A stretch of 64,000 bases of DNA from Hyphomicrobiales bacterium (GTDB lineage Bacteria; Pseudomonadota; Alphaproteobacteria; Rhizobiales; Rhizobiaceae): positions 1-64,000 of the forward strand of contig UBQW01000022.1 of assembly GCA_900467745.1 (NCBI GenBank), given 5' to 3'. Numbering within the stretch: position 1 is the stretch's first letter; every line of letters starts with the position of its first letter. Below, in pieces: positions 1 to 7,193 of this stretch. The position numbers were made by a program, and so were the translations under genes. Below the pieces are notes generated by a model. The model was not told the origin of the DNA. It saw nothing but the letters and a program-made list of their open reading frames with translations, and did no database searches.

Positions 1-1345
1 GATTGCGATTAGACAACCGCATGAAATCCGTCGCCGTCTGCGACAGGCTGAACGCATTGCCCGGCGCGAGCACCACATCCCGCTCCAGTGCCGCGCGCGC
101 CACATCGGCAGCGTCGATCCCGTCAGGCAGCCGGCACCACAGGAACATCCCCGCCTGCGGCTCGAGCCAGGGCACGATGCCGAGGTTCTTGAGCTTGCCC
201 GAGACCTCGAACATCGTCTTCGATAGCCGGCTACGCAGCGTCTCGATATGTTTGCGATAGCTGCCGTCGCTGAGCACGCTGAGCACCAACTGCGCCGCAT
301 GCCGCCCGCCGCCGAACGAGGTGGCGATCTTCAAATCCGTCAGCCCGCCGATCCACTCCGGCTTGGCGGCGATGAAGCCGCAGCGCGCCGAGGCCGACAG
401 CGTCTTCGAGAAGCTGCCGATATGGATGACCCGATCCAGCCCGTCGAAGGCGGCGAGGCGTGGCGCCGTCACGTGCTCGAAATCGGCGAAGATATCGTCC
501 TCTATGATCGTCAGGTCGAATTGTTCGGCGATCTTCAGTACCCGATGCGCCGTCACCGGCGAGAGGATCGCGCCGGTCGGGTTGTGCAGCGCCGAATTGG
601 TCACGTAGAGCTTCGGCCGGTGCTCGGCGACCGTGCGGGCGAAGGCGTCGATATCGGGGCCGGAGGGCGTGTAGGGCACGCTGACGATCTTGGCGCGATG
701 GGCGCGAAGCAGAGCGTGGAAATTGAAGTAGCAGGGATCGTCGACCATCACGGTGTCGCCGGGCTCGATCAGGAAACGGCAGAGCAGGTCGATCGCCTGA
801 ATGCCTGATTCCGTCAGGATGATCTGGTCGGGCGAGGCGCCGATCCCCTTGTCGGCCATCCGCCGCGCGATCAGCTGCCTGAGCGGCGGCAACCCCAGCG
901 GCGATCCATAGGCGAGTAGCACCGGCCCGTCGGCCCGCGCCAACGCCCGCAGGCCGCGGCGAACGCCGTCTTCCGGCAGCCAGGAGGGCGGCAGCCATCC
1001 GCAACCGGGTTTGAGGCCGATATCGCCCGCCTCGAGAGACTGCCGCGACACCCAGAACGGATCGATCTCGCGATCGAGCCGTGGCCCGACTTCCGACAGC
1101 GCGAACGGCGCCGCCTGGTTGGCGACGTAAAAGCCGGAGCCCGGCCGCGACAGGATCGCGCCCTCGGCAACCAGCCGCTCATAGGCCTCGACGACGGTCG
1201 ATGTCGAAATCTTCAGCGATCCCGCAAGCGCCCGCACCGAAGGCAGCTTCGCCCCCGCCGTCAGGCTGCGGCCGGCGATGCGCTGCTTGATCGTGTTCAT
1301 CACCATCGCCACGCGGGTCGTCCCGACGATCACGTTATCGCCCAT
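1..1345 (-). CDS. MocR/PdxR-type GntR-aminotransferase fusion regulator (3' end outside window)
   Basis: I translated this frame by hand from the ATG at 1345 leftwards. Residues 1-70 are a GntR winged helix (KLPSVRALAGSLKISTSTVVEAYERL, read as KLPSVRALAG then SLKISTSTVVEAYERL). The remainder is a fold-type I aminotransferase domain with the PLP lysine in IHIGSFSKTLSAS and the motif NPTGAILSP. Members of this family are transcription factors that use PLP or an amino-acid adduct as ligand rather than metabolic aminotransferases. It is divergent from an EamA permease, the usual arrangement for a MocR protein and its target exporter. The C-terminus runs off the left edge. Family is clear; ligand unknown. 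Confidence 0.85.
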   Translation of the reverse strand, partial: MGDNVIVGTTRVAMVMNTIKQRIAGRSLTAGAKLPSVRALAGSLKISTSTVVEAYERLVAEGAILSRPGSGFYVANQAAPFALSEVGPRLDREIDPFWVSRQSLEAGDIGLKPGCGWLPPSWLPEDGVRRGLRALARADGPVLLAYGSPLGLPPLRQLIARRMADKGIGASPDQIILTESGIQAIDLLCRFLIEPGDTVMVDDPCYFNFHALLRAHRAKIVSVPYTPSGPDIDAFARTVAEHRPKLYVTNSALHNPTGAILSPVTAHRVLKIAEQFDLTIIEDDIFADFEHVTAPRLAAFDGLDRVIHIGSFSKTLSASARCGFIAAKPEWIGGLTDLKIATSFGGGRHAAQLVLSVLSDGSYRKHIETLRSRLSKTMFEVSGKLKNLGIVPWLEPQAGMFLWCRLPDGIDAADVARAALERDVVLAPGNAFSLSQTATDFMRLSNRN

Positions 1346-1372
1346 CCGTACTGCTCTCCGATGCATAACAGT

Positions 1373-1396
1373 TTGGACAAACCGTACCATACCGTA
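1373..1396. promoter_or_regulatory. Putative MocR operator in the divergent intergenic region
   Basis: ACCGTA occurs twice in direct orientation at 1381-1386 and 1391-1396, exactly 10 bp apart, next to a TTGGAC element at 1373-1378. MocR-family regulators typically bind direct repeats on one DNA face. A related TCCGTA lies at 1345-1350, over the regulator's own start codon. The repeats are seen directly; the binding protein is inferred. Confidence 0.4.
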
Positions 1397-1456
1397 GCTG
1401 GCATGGCCACGCCGCGTGGGATCATAAGATGGCTATTGATCGTGAAGGAGTGTGCC

Positions 1457-2320
1457 ATGGACCGCACGGCGGCCGGTTGGTTGAATGGTTTTATCGGTGT
1501 TCTGATCTTCAGCGGCTCGCTGCCCGCGACGCGCATGGCGGTGATGGGGTTCGATCCCGTCTTCCTGACCGTCGCCCGCGCGGCGATCGCCGGGCTGATC
1601 GCGCTGGCGCTGCTCGTACTGTTTCGCGAAAAGCGGCCGGCCGCCAGCGATCTCCTGTCGCTTGTTATCGTCGCCTTCGGCGTCGTCATCGGCTTCCCGT
1701 TGCTGACCGCGCTGGCGCTCACCCACATCACCTCGGCGCACTCCATCGTCTTCATCGGCCTGCTGCCACTCTCGACCGCGATCTTCGGGGTGCTCAGGGG
1801 CGGCGAGCGGCCGCAGCCGGCCTTCTGGATCTTCTCCTGCGTGGGGAGCGCGCTGGTCGCCGGTTTCGCCCTGTCGCAGGGCGTGACCGCGGCCCCGCTC
1901 GGCGATCTCCTGATGCTGGCCGCGATCATCGCCTGTGGTCTCGGTTATGCCGAGGGCGCCAAGCTGTCGCGCAGGCTCGGCGGCTGGCAGGTCATCTCCT
2001 GGGCGCTGGTTATCTCGCTGCCCGTCATGCTCGCCCTTGCGCTCTTCAATCTGCCGCCGTCCTTTGCGACGATCGAGACGCCGGCCTGGGCGGGCCTCGT
2101 CTACGTCTCGCTGTTCAGCATGCTGATCGGCTTCTTCTTCTGGTATCGCGGTCTGGCGCAGGGCGGCATCGCCGGTGTCGGTCAGTTGCAGCTGCTGCAG
2201 CCCTTCTTTGGCCTGCTCCTGGCGGCAACGCTGCTGCATGAGCAGGTGAGCCCCATCATGCTGGTCGTCACCATCGCTATTGTCGGCTGCGTCGCCGGCG
2301 CCAAGAAGTTCGCGCGCTAG
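1457..2320 (+). CDS. EamA/DMT-family drug/metabolite permease
   Basis: A 287-residue inner-membrane protein with about ten hydrophobic segments in two similar halves, the pattern of the EamA (RhaT/DMT) family. Near the end, FFFWYRGLAQGGIAGVGQLQ followed by QPFFGLLLAATLLHEQ is the typical second EamA repeat. I start at the ATG at 1457 (MDRTAAGW) because GAAGGAG precedes it by 6-7 bases; an upstream in-frame ATG at 1361 has no ribosome site. Probably exports a small metabolite under control of the divergent MocR protein. Substrate unknown. Confidence 0.85.
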   Translation: MDRTAAGWLNGFIGVLIFSGSLPATRMAVMGFDPVFLTVARAAIAGLIALALLVLFREKRPAASDLLSLVIVAFGVVIGFPLLTALALTHITSAHSIVFIGLLPLSTAIFGVLRGGERPQPAFWIFSCVGSALVAGFALSQGVTAAPLGDLLMLAAIIACGLGYAEGAKLSRRLGGWQVISWALVISLPVMLALALFNLPPSFATIETPAWAGLVYVSLFSMLIGFFFWYRGLAQGGIAGVGQLQLLQPFFGLLLAATLLHEQVSPIMLVVTIAIVGCVAGAKKFAR

Positions 2321-2416
2321 AGCATTGCAGGTGAGAATGGATTTGCATTTTGCCGCGTAAGCGCGCCTGCTGGTTGGCGTCACATCGCTCGATGTGGCCC
2401 AACCAGGGAGCTTGAA

Positions 2417-2560
2417 ATGGCAAAGGGTCAACTCCGCGGCACGCGTGAAGCGCGCAAGCCGAAAAAAGACAAGTCCGCTCCGGCAGTCGCCTCGCAGCCG
2501 GGCTCGCAGGTCAAGCAGGCCGCGAGCACCGTACCATCAGGCAAGGGCGCCAGGCCCTGA
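2417..2560 (+). CDS. Conserved-looking small basic protein (47 aa)
   Basis: A short frame with a good ribosome site (CAGGGAG, 6 bases before the ATG) encoding 47 residues. It begins MAKGQLRGTREARKPKKDKS and is rich in Lys, Arg, Ala, Gln and Ser, with no hydrophobic segment, so probably disordered and possibly RNA or DNA binding. Similar short MAKGQLR-type proteins are, to my recollection, common hypothetical proteins in rhizobia. It stands alone, convergent with pgi. Function unknown. Confidence 0.6.
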   Translation: MAKGQLRGTREARKPKKDKSAPAVASQPGSQVKQAASTVPSGKGARP

Positions 2561-2600
2561 CCGCCACCAAGGGGTGGTCCTGAGGGCAGTCATCTCAACC

Positions 2601-2639
2601 AAATAGAAAACGCTCCCACGGCGGTCACCACGGGAGCGT
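2601..2639 (-). terminator. Intrinsic terminator of pgi
   Basis: ACGCTCCC at 2610-2617 pairs with GGGAGCGT at 2632-2639. Read on the minus strand, the stem is followed by TTTTCTATTT, so it terminates the pgi transcript 30-70 bases after its stop codon. Confidence 0.8.
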
Positions 2640-2651
2640 CGGTAGAACGTT

Positions 2652-2678
2652 GCGCTCGTTACTTGGCGCTCGTTACTT
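2652..2678. repeat. 13-bp tandem duplication across the pgi stop codon
   Basis: GCGCTCGTTACTT occurs at 2652-2664 and again at 2666-2678, period 14. The right copy contains the pgi stop codon and the left copy lies just beyond it, so the 3' end of pgi has been locally duplicated without changing the protein. Confidence 0.85.
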
Positions 2679-4298
2679 CGCGAGCTTCGCCAGCTCGGCG
2701 ACCAGACCCTGCGTCGACGAATCGTGGCCGGCAGCGCTTTCCTTGCCTTCGATGACAGGCAGCAGGCCGGTCGCCAGTTCCTTGCCGAGCTCGACGCCCC
2801 ACTGGTCGAAGGAGTTGATGCGGAACAGCACGCCTTCGACGAAGACGCGGTGTTCATAGAGCGCCACGAGGCGGCCGAAGGCAAACGGCGTCAGCTTGTC
2901 GTAGACGAAGGTGATCGACGGGCGGTTGCCGGTGAAGACGCGGTGCGGCGCGATGAAATCGGCCTGCTTGTCGTCCATGCCCTTGTCGGTCAGCTGCTTC
3001 TTGGCTTCCTCGAAGGTGCGGCCCTTCATCAGCGCTTCCGACTGTGCAATGCAGTTTGCCATCAAGAGCTGGTGCTGGTGGCGCAGCTCCGGCTCGAAGC
3101 CGTTGGCGGCGATCATGAACTCGGCAGGGATCACGCTCGTGCCCTGGTGGATCAGCTGGTAGAAGGCGTGCTGGCCGTTGGTGCCGGGCTCGCCCCAGAC
3201 GACAGGACCGGAATTACCTTCGACTGGCGTGCCGTCGATCGTGACGCCCTTGCCGTTCGATTCCATGTCGAGCTGCTGCAGATAGGCCGGGAAGCGCGAC
3301 AGGCGCTGGTCGTAGGGCAGGATCGCGCGGGTGGCGTAGCCGAGAACGTTGCGATTGTAGAAGCCGATAAGGCCGAGCAGGATCGGCAGGTTCTTGGCGA
3401 TCGGCGCCGTGCGGAAGTGGTTGTCGATCGAGTGCGCGCCATCGAGGAACTTGCCGAAGTTCTCCGGGCCGACGGCGATCATCAGCGGCAGGCCGATGGC
3501 CGACCAGATCGAGTAGCGACCGCCGACCCAATCCCAGAAGCCGAACACGCGTTCGCTCTCGATACCGAAGGCGGCAACCTTGTCGAGCGCCGTCGATACG
3601 GCTGCGAAGTGATGCTGAACGGCAGCTTCACCCAGCGTATCGGCAACGAACTTGCGGGCCGTCTGGGCGTTCGTCATCGTCTCGATGGTGGTGAAGGTCT
3701 TGGACGCGACGATGAACAGTGTCGTTTCCGGCTGCACCAGCTTCAGGATGTCGGCGATATGCGCGCCGTCGATGTTGGAAACGAAGTGCGCGCGCGGGCC
3801 GTCATGATAAGGCGCCAGCGCCAGCGTCGCCATCACGGGGCCGAGGTCGGAGCCGCCGATGCCGATGTTGATGACGTCGGTGATCTTCTTGCCGGTCGCG
3901 CCCTTCAGCGCGCCCGAGCGGATGCCATCGGCAAACTTGCCCATGGCGGCGAGCACGCCGTTGACGTCAGGCATCACGTCCTTGCCGTCGACCATAACCG
4001 GGGTGTTCGAACGGTTGCGAAGGGCCGTGTGCAGCACCGCGCGGTTTTCGGTGAAGTTGATCGCCTTGCCCGAGAACATCTCGTCGCGCTTGGCCTCGAC
4101 ACCGCCGGTTTCGGCGAGCTTGACCAGAAGGGCCAGCACTTCGTCGTTCACAGCGGTCTTCGAGAAATCCATCAGGAGGTCGTCGAGCGAGGCGGTGAAG
4201 CGCGAAAAGCGTTTCGGATCGGCCGCGAAGGCAGCACGGATATCGGTGGCCTTGGTGGCAGCCGCGGTGCTTTTCAGTTGGTCGACGATGGCATTCAT
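2673..4298 (-). CDS. pgi: Glucose-6-phosphate isomerase
   Basis: A 541-residue cytosolic enzyme interconverting glucose-6-phosphate and fructose-6-phosphate. Family signatures are intact: the [16 protein letters not shown] phosphate-binding segment, the [17 protein letters not shown] stretch, the [17 protein letters not shown] signature and the catalytic region near [14 protein letters not shown]. Length matches the long bacterial Pgi class. An AAAGGAG site lies just before the ATG at 4298. It is monocistronic with its own terminator. In rhizobia, which rely largely on the Entner-Doudoroff route, Pgi mainly recycles fructose-6-phosphate. Confidence 0.97.
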   Translation of the reverse strand: MNAIVDQLKSTAAATKATDIRAAFAADPKRFSRFTASLDDLLMDFSKTAVNDEVLALLVKLAETGGVEAKRDEMFSGKAINFTENRAVLHTALRNRSNTPVMVDGKDVMPDVNGVLAAMGKFADGIRSGALKGATGKKITDVINIGIGGSDLGPVMATLALAPYHDGPRAHFVSNIDGAHIADILKLVQPETTLFIVASKTFTTIETMTNAQTARKFVADTLGEAAVQHHFAAVSTALDKVAAFGIESERVFGFWDWVGGRYSIWSAIGLPLMIAVGPENFGKFLDGAHSIDNHFRTAPIAKNLPILLGLIGFYNRNVLGYATRAILPYDQRLSRFPAYLQQLDMESNGKGVTIDGTPVEGNSGPVVWGEPGTNGQHAFYQLIHQGTSVIPAEFMIAANGFEPELRHQHQLLMANCIAQSEALMKGRTFEEAKKQLTDKGMDDKQADFIAPHRVFTGNRPSITFVYDKLTPFAFGRLVALYEHRVFVEGVLFRINSFDQWGVELGKELATGLLPVIEGKESAAGHDSSTQGLVAELAKLAK

Positions 4299-4403
4299 GG
4301 GAGGCTCCTTTGCAGGGCGTGAGGGTCGCGGAAACTATTCGCTTTACCGGGTGCAAATCAAGTTATGTCTGAAACTATTCATAAAAAGGGTGCGCACGTC
4401 GCG

Positions 4404-4432
4404 CTTGATGCGGCAGCGCAGTCGGGCTATAT
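4404..4432 (+). promoter_or_regulatory. Housekeeping sigma promoter for a non-coding transcript
   Basis: CTTGAT (4404-4409), a 17-base spacer, then CTATAT (4427-4432). This differs by one base from the CTTGAC-N17-CTATAT consensus described for Sinorhizobium meliloti. No plus-strand gene follows before fadD, which runs the other way, so the promoter appears to serve the candidate RNA starting near 4439. Confidence 0.6.
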
Positions 4433-4438
4433 TGGAGA

Positions 4439-4695
4439 GGTTTCAGGCGGAGCTGTAACTCCACCTGCTGCGCTTACTTAGGTATGGAATGCGACCCGGA
4501 CGCTGATTGACCAGCTTGTCCGGGTTCTCCTTACCGTAAGCGTGATGCTAAGCGGTCGAAACCACATATCATCACCTCCCGTTCTGATAGCAAGGCTCTT
4601 GCCGAAGTCGGCGCGGCCCATCCTCGCCGATAGGCCGCATTGCCGCGACCTGTGCTGCTTCTGCCTCAAGACAAGCAGATAGCAGCACAGTTTTT
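4439..4695 (+). ncRNA. Candidate trans-acting small RNA with anti-Shine-Dalgarno loop
   Basis: A transcript of about 255 nt is bounded by the promoter at 4404-4432 and a strong intrinsic terminator at 4650-4695. Visible stem-loops are AGGCGGAG/CTCCACCT at about 4447-4468 (one mismatch), ACCCGGAC/GTCCGGGT at about 4493-4524, TATCA/TGATA at about 4567-4589, and GCAAG/CTTGC just after it. The TATCA/TGATA loop exposes CACCTCCC, complementary to a Shine-Dalgarno sequence, a hallmark of rhizobial regulatory RNAs. On the opposite strand the same bases give a 29-codon frame (4478-4567) behind GGAGGTGAT, which I treat as a by-product but cannot exclude. I could not match it to a named RNA family. Confidence 0.45.
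4650..4695 (+). terminator. Intrinsic terminator of the candidate small RNA
   Basis: CTGTGCTGCT (4650-4659) pairs perfectly with AGCAGCACAG (4681-4690), followed on the plus strand by TTTTT. The minus strand lacks a T-run after the stem, so it does not serve fadD. Confidence 0.75.
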
Positions 4696-4718
4696 GGTTG
4701 TGCTCAATTGTGAAAATA

Positions 4719-6419
4719 TTACGCGCGCAGATCCTTGCGCAGGATCTTGCCGACCGGCGACTTCGGCAGTTCGGTGCGGAACTCGATGAAGCGCGGCCGC
4801 TTGTAGTTGGTGAGGTTGGCCACACAATGCGCCTTCACATCCGCTTCCGTCAGATCAGGATCCTTGCGCACCACGAAGAGCTTCACCGCCTCGCCGGAGT
4901 GCCCATCGGCCACGCCAACGGCTGCGGCTTCCAGGATGCCAGGGTGCATCGCCGCCACTTCCTCGATCTCGTTCGGATAGACGTTGAAGCCCGAGACGAG
5001 GATCATGTCCTTCTTGCGGTCGACGATCTTGGTGTAGCCGCGGGCATCCATGAAGCCCATGTCGCCGGTGCGGAAATAGCCGTCGGGGGTCATGGCGCGC
5101 GCCGTCTCATCCGGCTTGTTCCAGTAACCGGCCATCACCTGTGGCCCGCGAATGCAAATCTCACCAACCTCGCCGAGCGGCAGCGATGCGCCGTCCTCGT
5201 TGCGGATATCGAGATCGGTGGAGGAGATCGGCAGGCCGATCGCGCCGGTAAATTCGGGCGAATCGAAGCGGTTGGCGGTGGCCACAGGCGACGTCTCGGA
5301 GAGCCCGTACCCTTCGGTAATGTGGTTGCCGGTAATCGTCAGCCAGCGCTCCGCCACCGGCCGCTGCACGGCCATGCCGCCGCCGAGCGAAATCACCAGC
5401 GAGGAGAAATCGACCTTGGCGAATTCAGGGTTGTTCATCAGCGCGTTGAACAGCGTGTTGAGCCCGGGGAAGACGTGGATGTTGGATTTGGCGAACTCGC
5501 GCACCAGGGCAGGGATGTCGCGTGGATTGGCGACGAGAATGTTATGGGCGCCAAGCGACATGCCCATCAGCGAGTTCACCGTCAGCGCGAAGATATGGTA
5601 GAGCGGCAGCGCGCAGAGGAAGTTCAGCACATCCGGCCGCTGGCGCTTCTCGAAGGCGGATTTCAGCCAGAGTTCCAGCTGCAGCTTGTTCGACAAAAGG
5701 TTCTTGTGCGTGAGCACCGCACCCTTGGCGATGCCAGTCGTGCCGCCGGTATATTGCAGGAAGGCTATATCGCTGCCGACAAGACCTGATGGCTTCAGCG
5801 TCGCGCCGTCGCCCTCACCAAGCACCTGCTTGAATGTCTTGTGTCGAGGGATAGACCAGGCGGGAACGAGCTTCTTCACCTTGCGCACGAGAAGATTGAC
5901 GATCAGCCCCTTGGCGCCCAGCATTTCGCCGAGCGACGTGACGACCACATGGCGCACATCGGTATGGCCAAGCACCTGCTGAACGGTATGGGCGAAGTTC
6001 TCCAGAACGAAGATCGCCTTGGCGCCGGCGTCGCGCAGCTGATGCTCCAGTTCGCGCGGCGTATAGAGCGGGTTGACGTTCACCACCACGAGCCCGGCGC
6101 GCAGGATGCCATAGACGGCGATCGGGTTCTGCAGCACGTTCGGCATCATCACCGCGACTCGATCGCCCTTTTGCAGGCCGCTGGCCTGCAGCCATGCCGC
6201 GACCTTGCGCGTCTGGCTTTCCAGCTGGCGGTAGGTGAGCGTCTTGCCCATGCTGGAAAAGGCGATGCGGTCGGCATAGCGCGCGCAGGATTTCTCAAGC
6301 AACTCCGCCAGTGATTCGTATTCCAGCGCCGGAAGCTCGGCCGGTACGATCGCCGGATAGGTGGCAAGCCACGGCTTGTCGGGCCTTTCACCGCCAGGAT
6401 GGGCGGAAATGCTGTTCAT
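4719..6419 (-). CDS. fadD: Long-chain fatty acid-CoA ligase
   Basis: A 566-residue AMP-forming acyl-CoA synthetase that activates fatty acids at the inner membrane for beta-oxidation. It has the P-loop-like YTGGTTGIAKGAVLTHKN, the GYGLSETSPVA motif, the GYFRTGDMGFMD adenylate-forming motif, and the C-terminal lysine in KSPVGKILRKDLR. Length is close to E. coli FadD (561). I start at the ATG at 6419 (MNSISAHPG), preceded by GGGAGAGAG; upstream in-frame codons lack a ribosome site. A palindrome at 6545-6560 in its upstream region suggests catabolite-type control. Confidence 0.93.
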   Translation of the reverse strand: MNSISAHPGGERPDKPWLATYPAIVPAELPALEYESLAELLEKSCARYADRIAFSSMGKTLTYRQLESQTRKVAAWLQASGLQKGDRVAVMMPNVLQNPIAVYGILRAGLVVVNVNPLYTPRELEHQLRDAGAKAIFVLENFAHTVQQVLGHTDVRHVVVTSLGEMLGAKGLIVNLLVRKVKKLVPAWSIPRHKTFKQVLGEGDGATLKPSGLVGSDIAFLQYTGGTTGIAKGAVLTHKNLLSNKLQLELWLKSAFEKRQRPDVLNFLCALPLYHIFALTVNSLMGMSLGAHNILVANPRDIPALVREFAKSNIHVFPGLNTLFNALMNNPEFAKVDFSSLVISLGGGMAVQRPVAERWLTITGNHITEGYGLSETSPVATANRFDSPEFTGAIGLPISSTDLDIRNEDGASLPLGEVGEICIRGPQVMAGYWNKPDETARAMTPDGYFRTGDMGFMDARGYTKIVDRKKDMILVSGFNVYPNEIEEVAAMHPGILEAAAVGVADGHSGEAVKLFVVRKDPDLTEADVKAHCVANLTNYKRPRFIEFRTELPKSPVGKILRKDLRA

Positions 6420-6544
6420 CGTGTCTCTCTCCCTGTCGCTGCCGGCGGGGCGCCCGTCGAAACTATTGGATGATCCTCCATCCTCCAATACGGCAGCTTA
6501 TGTCATTGCTCGAATGGTTCAAGCAGCATCAGGCTACAATAACC

Positions 6545-6560
6545 TTGACGTAAACGTCAA
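6545..6560. promoter_or_regulatory. Perfect palindromic operator upstream of fadD
   Basis: TTGACGT-AA-ACGTCAA is a perfect 7-bp inverted repeat between fadD and the divergent PRC-barrel gene, 126 bases before the fadD start. The same half-sites recur upstream of the nitronate monooxygenase (28094-28115). It resembles the operators I recall for MerR-type LiuR regulators of branched-chain and fatty acid catabolism; the regulator is not in this window. Confidence 0.55.
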
Positions 6561-6596
6561 TATTGCGGCGCCCGCCAAAATTGCGGATCAAATTCG

Positions 6597-6621
6597 GGAA
6601 CAACGGGCAGCGGGCGACGTT
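6597..6621 (+). promoter_or_regulatory. EcfG-type (general stress) promoter of the PRC-barrel gene
   Basis: GGAAC at 6597-6601, 16-base spacer, CGTT at 6618-6621: an exact match to the alphaproteobacterial EcfG/RpoE2 consensus GGAAC-N16/17-CGTT. Expected start about 6628, giving a 60-base leader to the ATG at 6691. Confidence 0.7.
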
Positions 6622-6633
6622 TTCAATTCATAC

Positions 6634-6667
6634 GCCAGGCACGAGGAGTAGAGGCCAGGCACGAGGA
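6634..6667. repeat. 14-bp direct repeat in the leader of the PRC-barrel gene
   Basis: GCCAGGCACGAGGA occurs at 6634-6647 and 6654-6667, period 20. Each copy ends in an AGGA that resembles a ribosome site, while the functional GGGAG lies further on, just before the ATG. Confidence 0.7.
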
Positions 6668-6690
6668 ACCAACCGAAAGGGAGTAGAGAC

Positions 6691-7083
6691 ATGCTGCAAC
6701 AGGACAACGACAAGACCCTCCGTGACCCGAACGTCAAGGATACGCACTCGCTGATTGCCAGCGACCGTGTGGAAGGCACCCGCGTCTACGGCGCCGATGG
6801 CAAGCACATCGGCTCGATCGAGCGCCTGATCCTCGGCAAGAGGGATGGCCGCGTCGCCTATGCGGTGCTGAGCTTCGGCGGCTTCATGGGCATCGGTCAC
6901 GATCACTACCCGCTGCCCTGGGACAAGCTGTCCTACGACACGCAGCTGGATGGCTACCGCATCGACCTGACCAAGGAACAGATCGAAGGCGCGCCAAGCT
7001 ACGCGGATGATGACGACACCTGGTACAACGATAACGGCCGCCGGGTCTACGATTACTACGGCGTGCCGCCCTACTGGATGTAA
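6691..7083 (+). CDS. PRC-barrel domain stress protein
   Basis: A 130-residue soluble protein. Residues about 20-95 form a PRC-barrel (ASDRVEGTRVYGADGKHIG, then IERLILGKRDGRVAYAVLSF). The tail is acidic and Tyr-rich (YADDDDTWYNDNGRRVYDYY). PRC-barrels are small beta-domains seen in photosynthetic reaction centre H subunits, RimM and many stress-induced alphaproteobacterial proteins. GGGAG precedes the ATG. The EcfG promoter at 6597-6621 places it in the general stress regulon. Exact role unknown. Confidence 0.85.
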   Translation: MLQQDNDKTLRDPNVKDTHSLIASDRVEGTRVYGADGKHIGSIERLILGKRDGRVAYAVLSFGGFMGIGHDHYPLPWDKLSYDTQLDGYRIDLTKEQIEGAPSYADDDDTWYNDNGRRVYDYYGVPPYWM

Positions 7084-7108
7084 GTCTCCCGCGAGGCCGG
7101 AACGGAAG

Positions 7109-7129
7109 GGTCCCGCCGTGTGCGGGACC
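7109..7129 (+). terminator. First hairpin after the PRC-barrel gene
   Basis: GGTCCCGC (7109-7116) pairs with GCGGGACC (7122-7129). There is no T-run, so it may protect the 3' end ahead of the main terminator. Confidence 0.4.
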
Positions 7130-7142
7130 CACCGACGGCCAC

Positions 7143-7172
7143 AAAAACCTCCGGCGAAAGTCGGAGGTTTTT
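7143..7172. terminator. Bidirectional intrinsic terminator
   Basis: AAAAACCTCCG (7143-7153) pairs with CGGAGGTTTTT (7162-7172). With A-run and T-run on both sides it can stop both the PRC-barrel transcript and the convergent beta-mannosidase operon. Confidence 0.9.
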
Positions 7173-7193
7173 GCATGAGTGCACTGGCCTAGT

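Noticed and set aside
2724..4322. 532-codon open frame antisense to pgi
   Set aside because: It mirrors pgi exactly, has low-complexity Arg/Gly/Asp-rich composition and no family motif; high-G+C third positions keep the antisense frame open.
4539..4679. 46-codon plus-strand frame with Cys-rich end inside the candidate small RNA
   Set aside because: No convincing ribosome site and it overlaps the structured elements and terminator arm.
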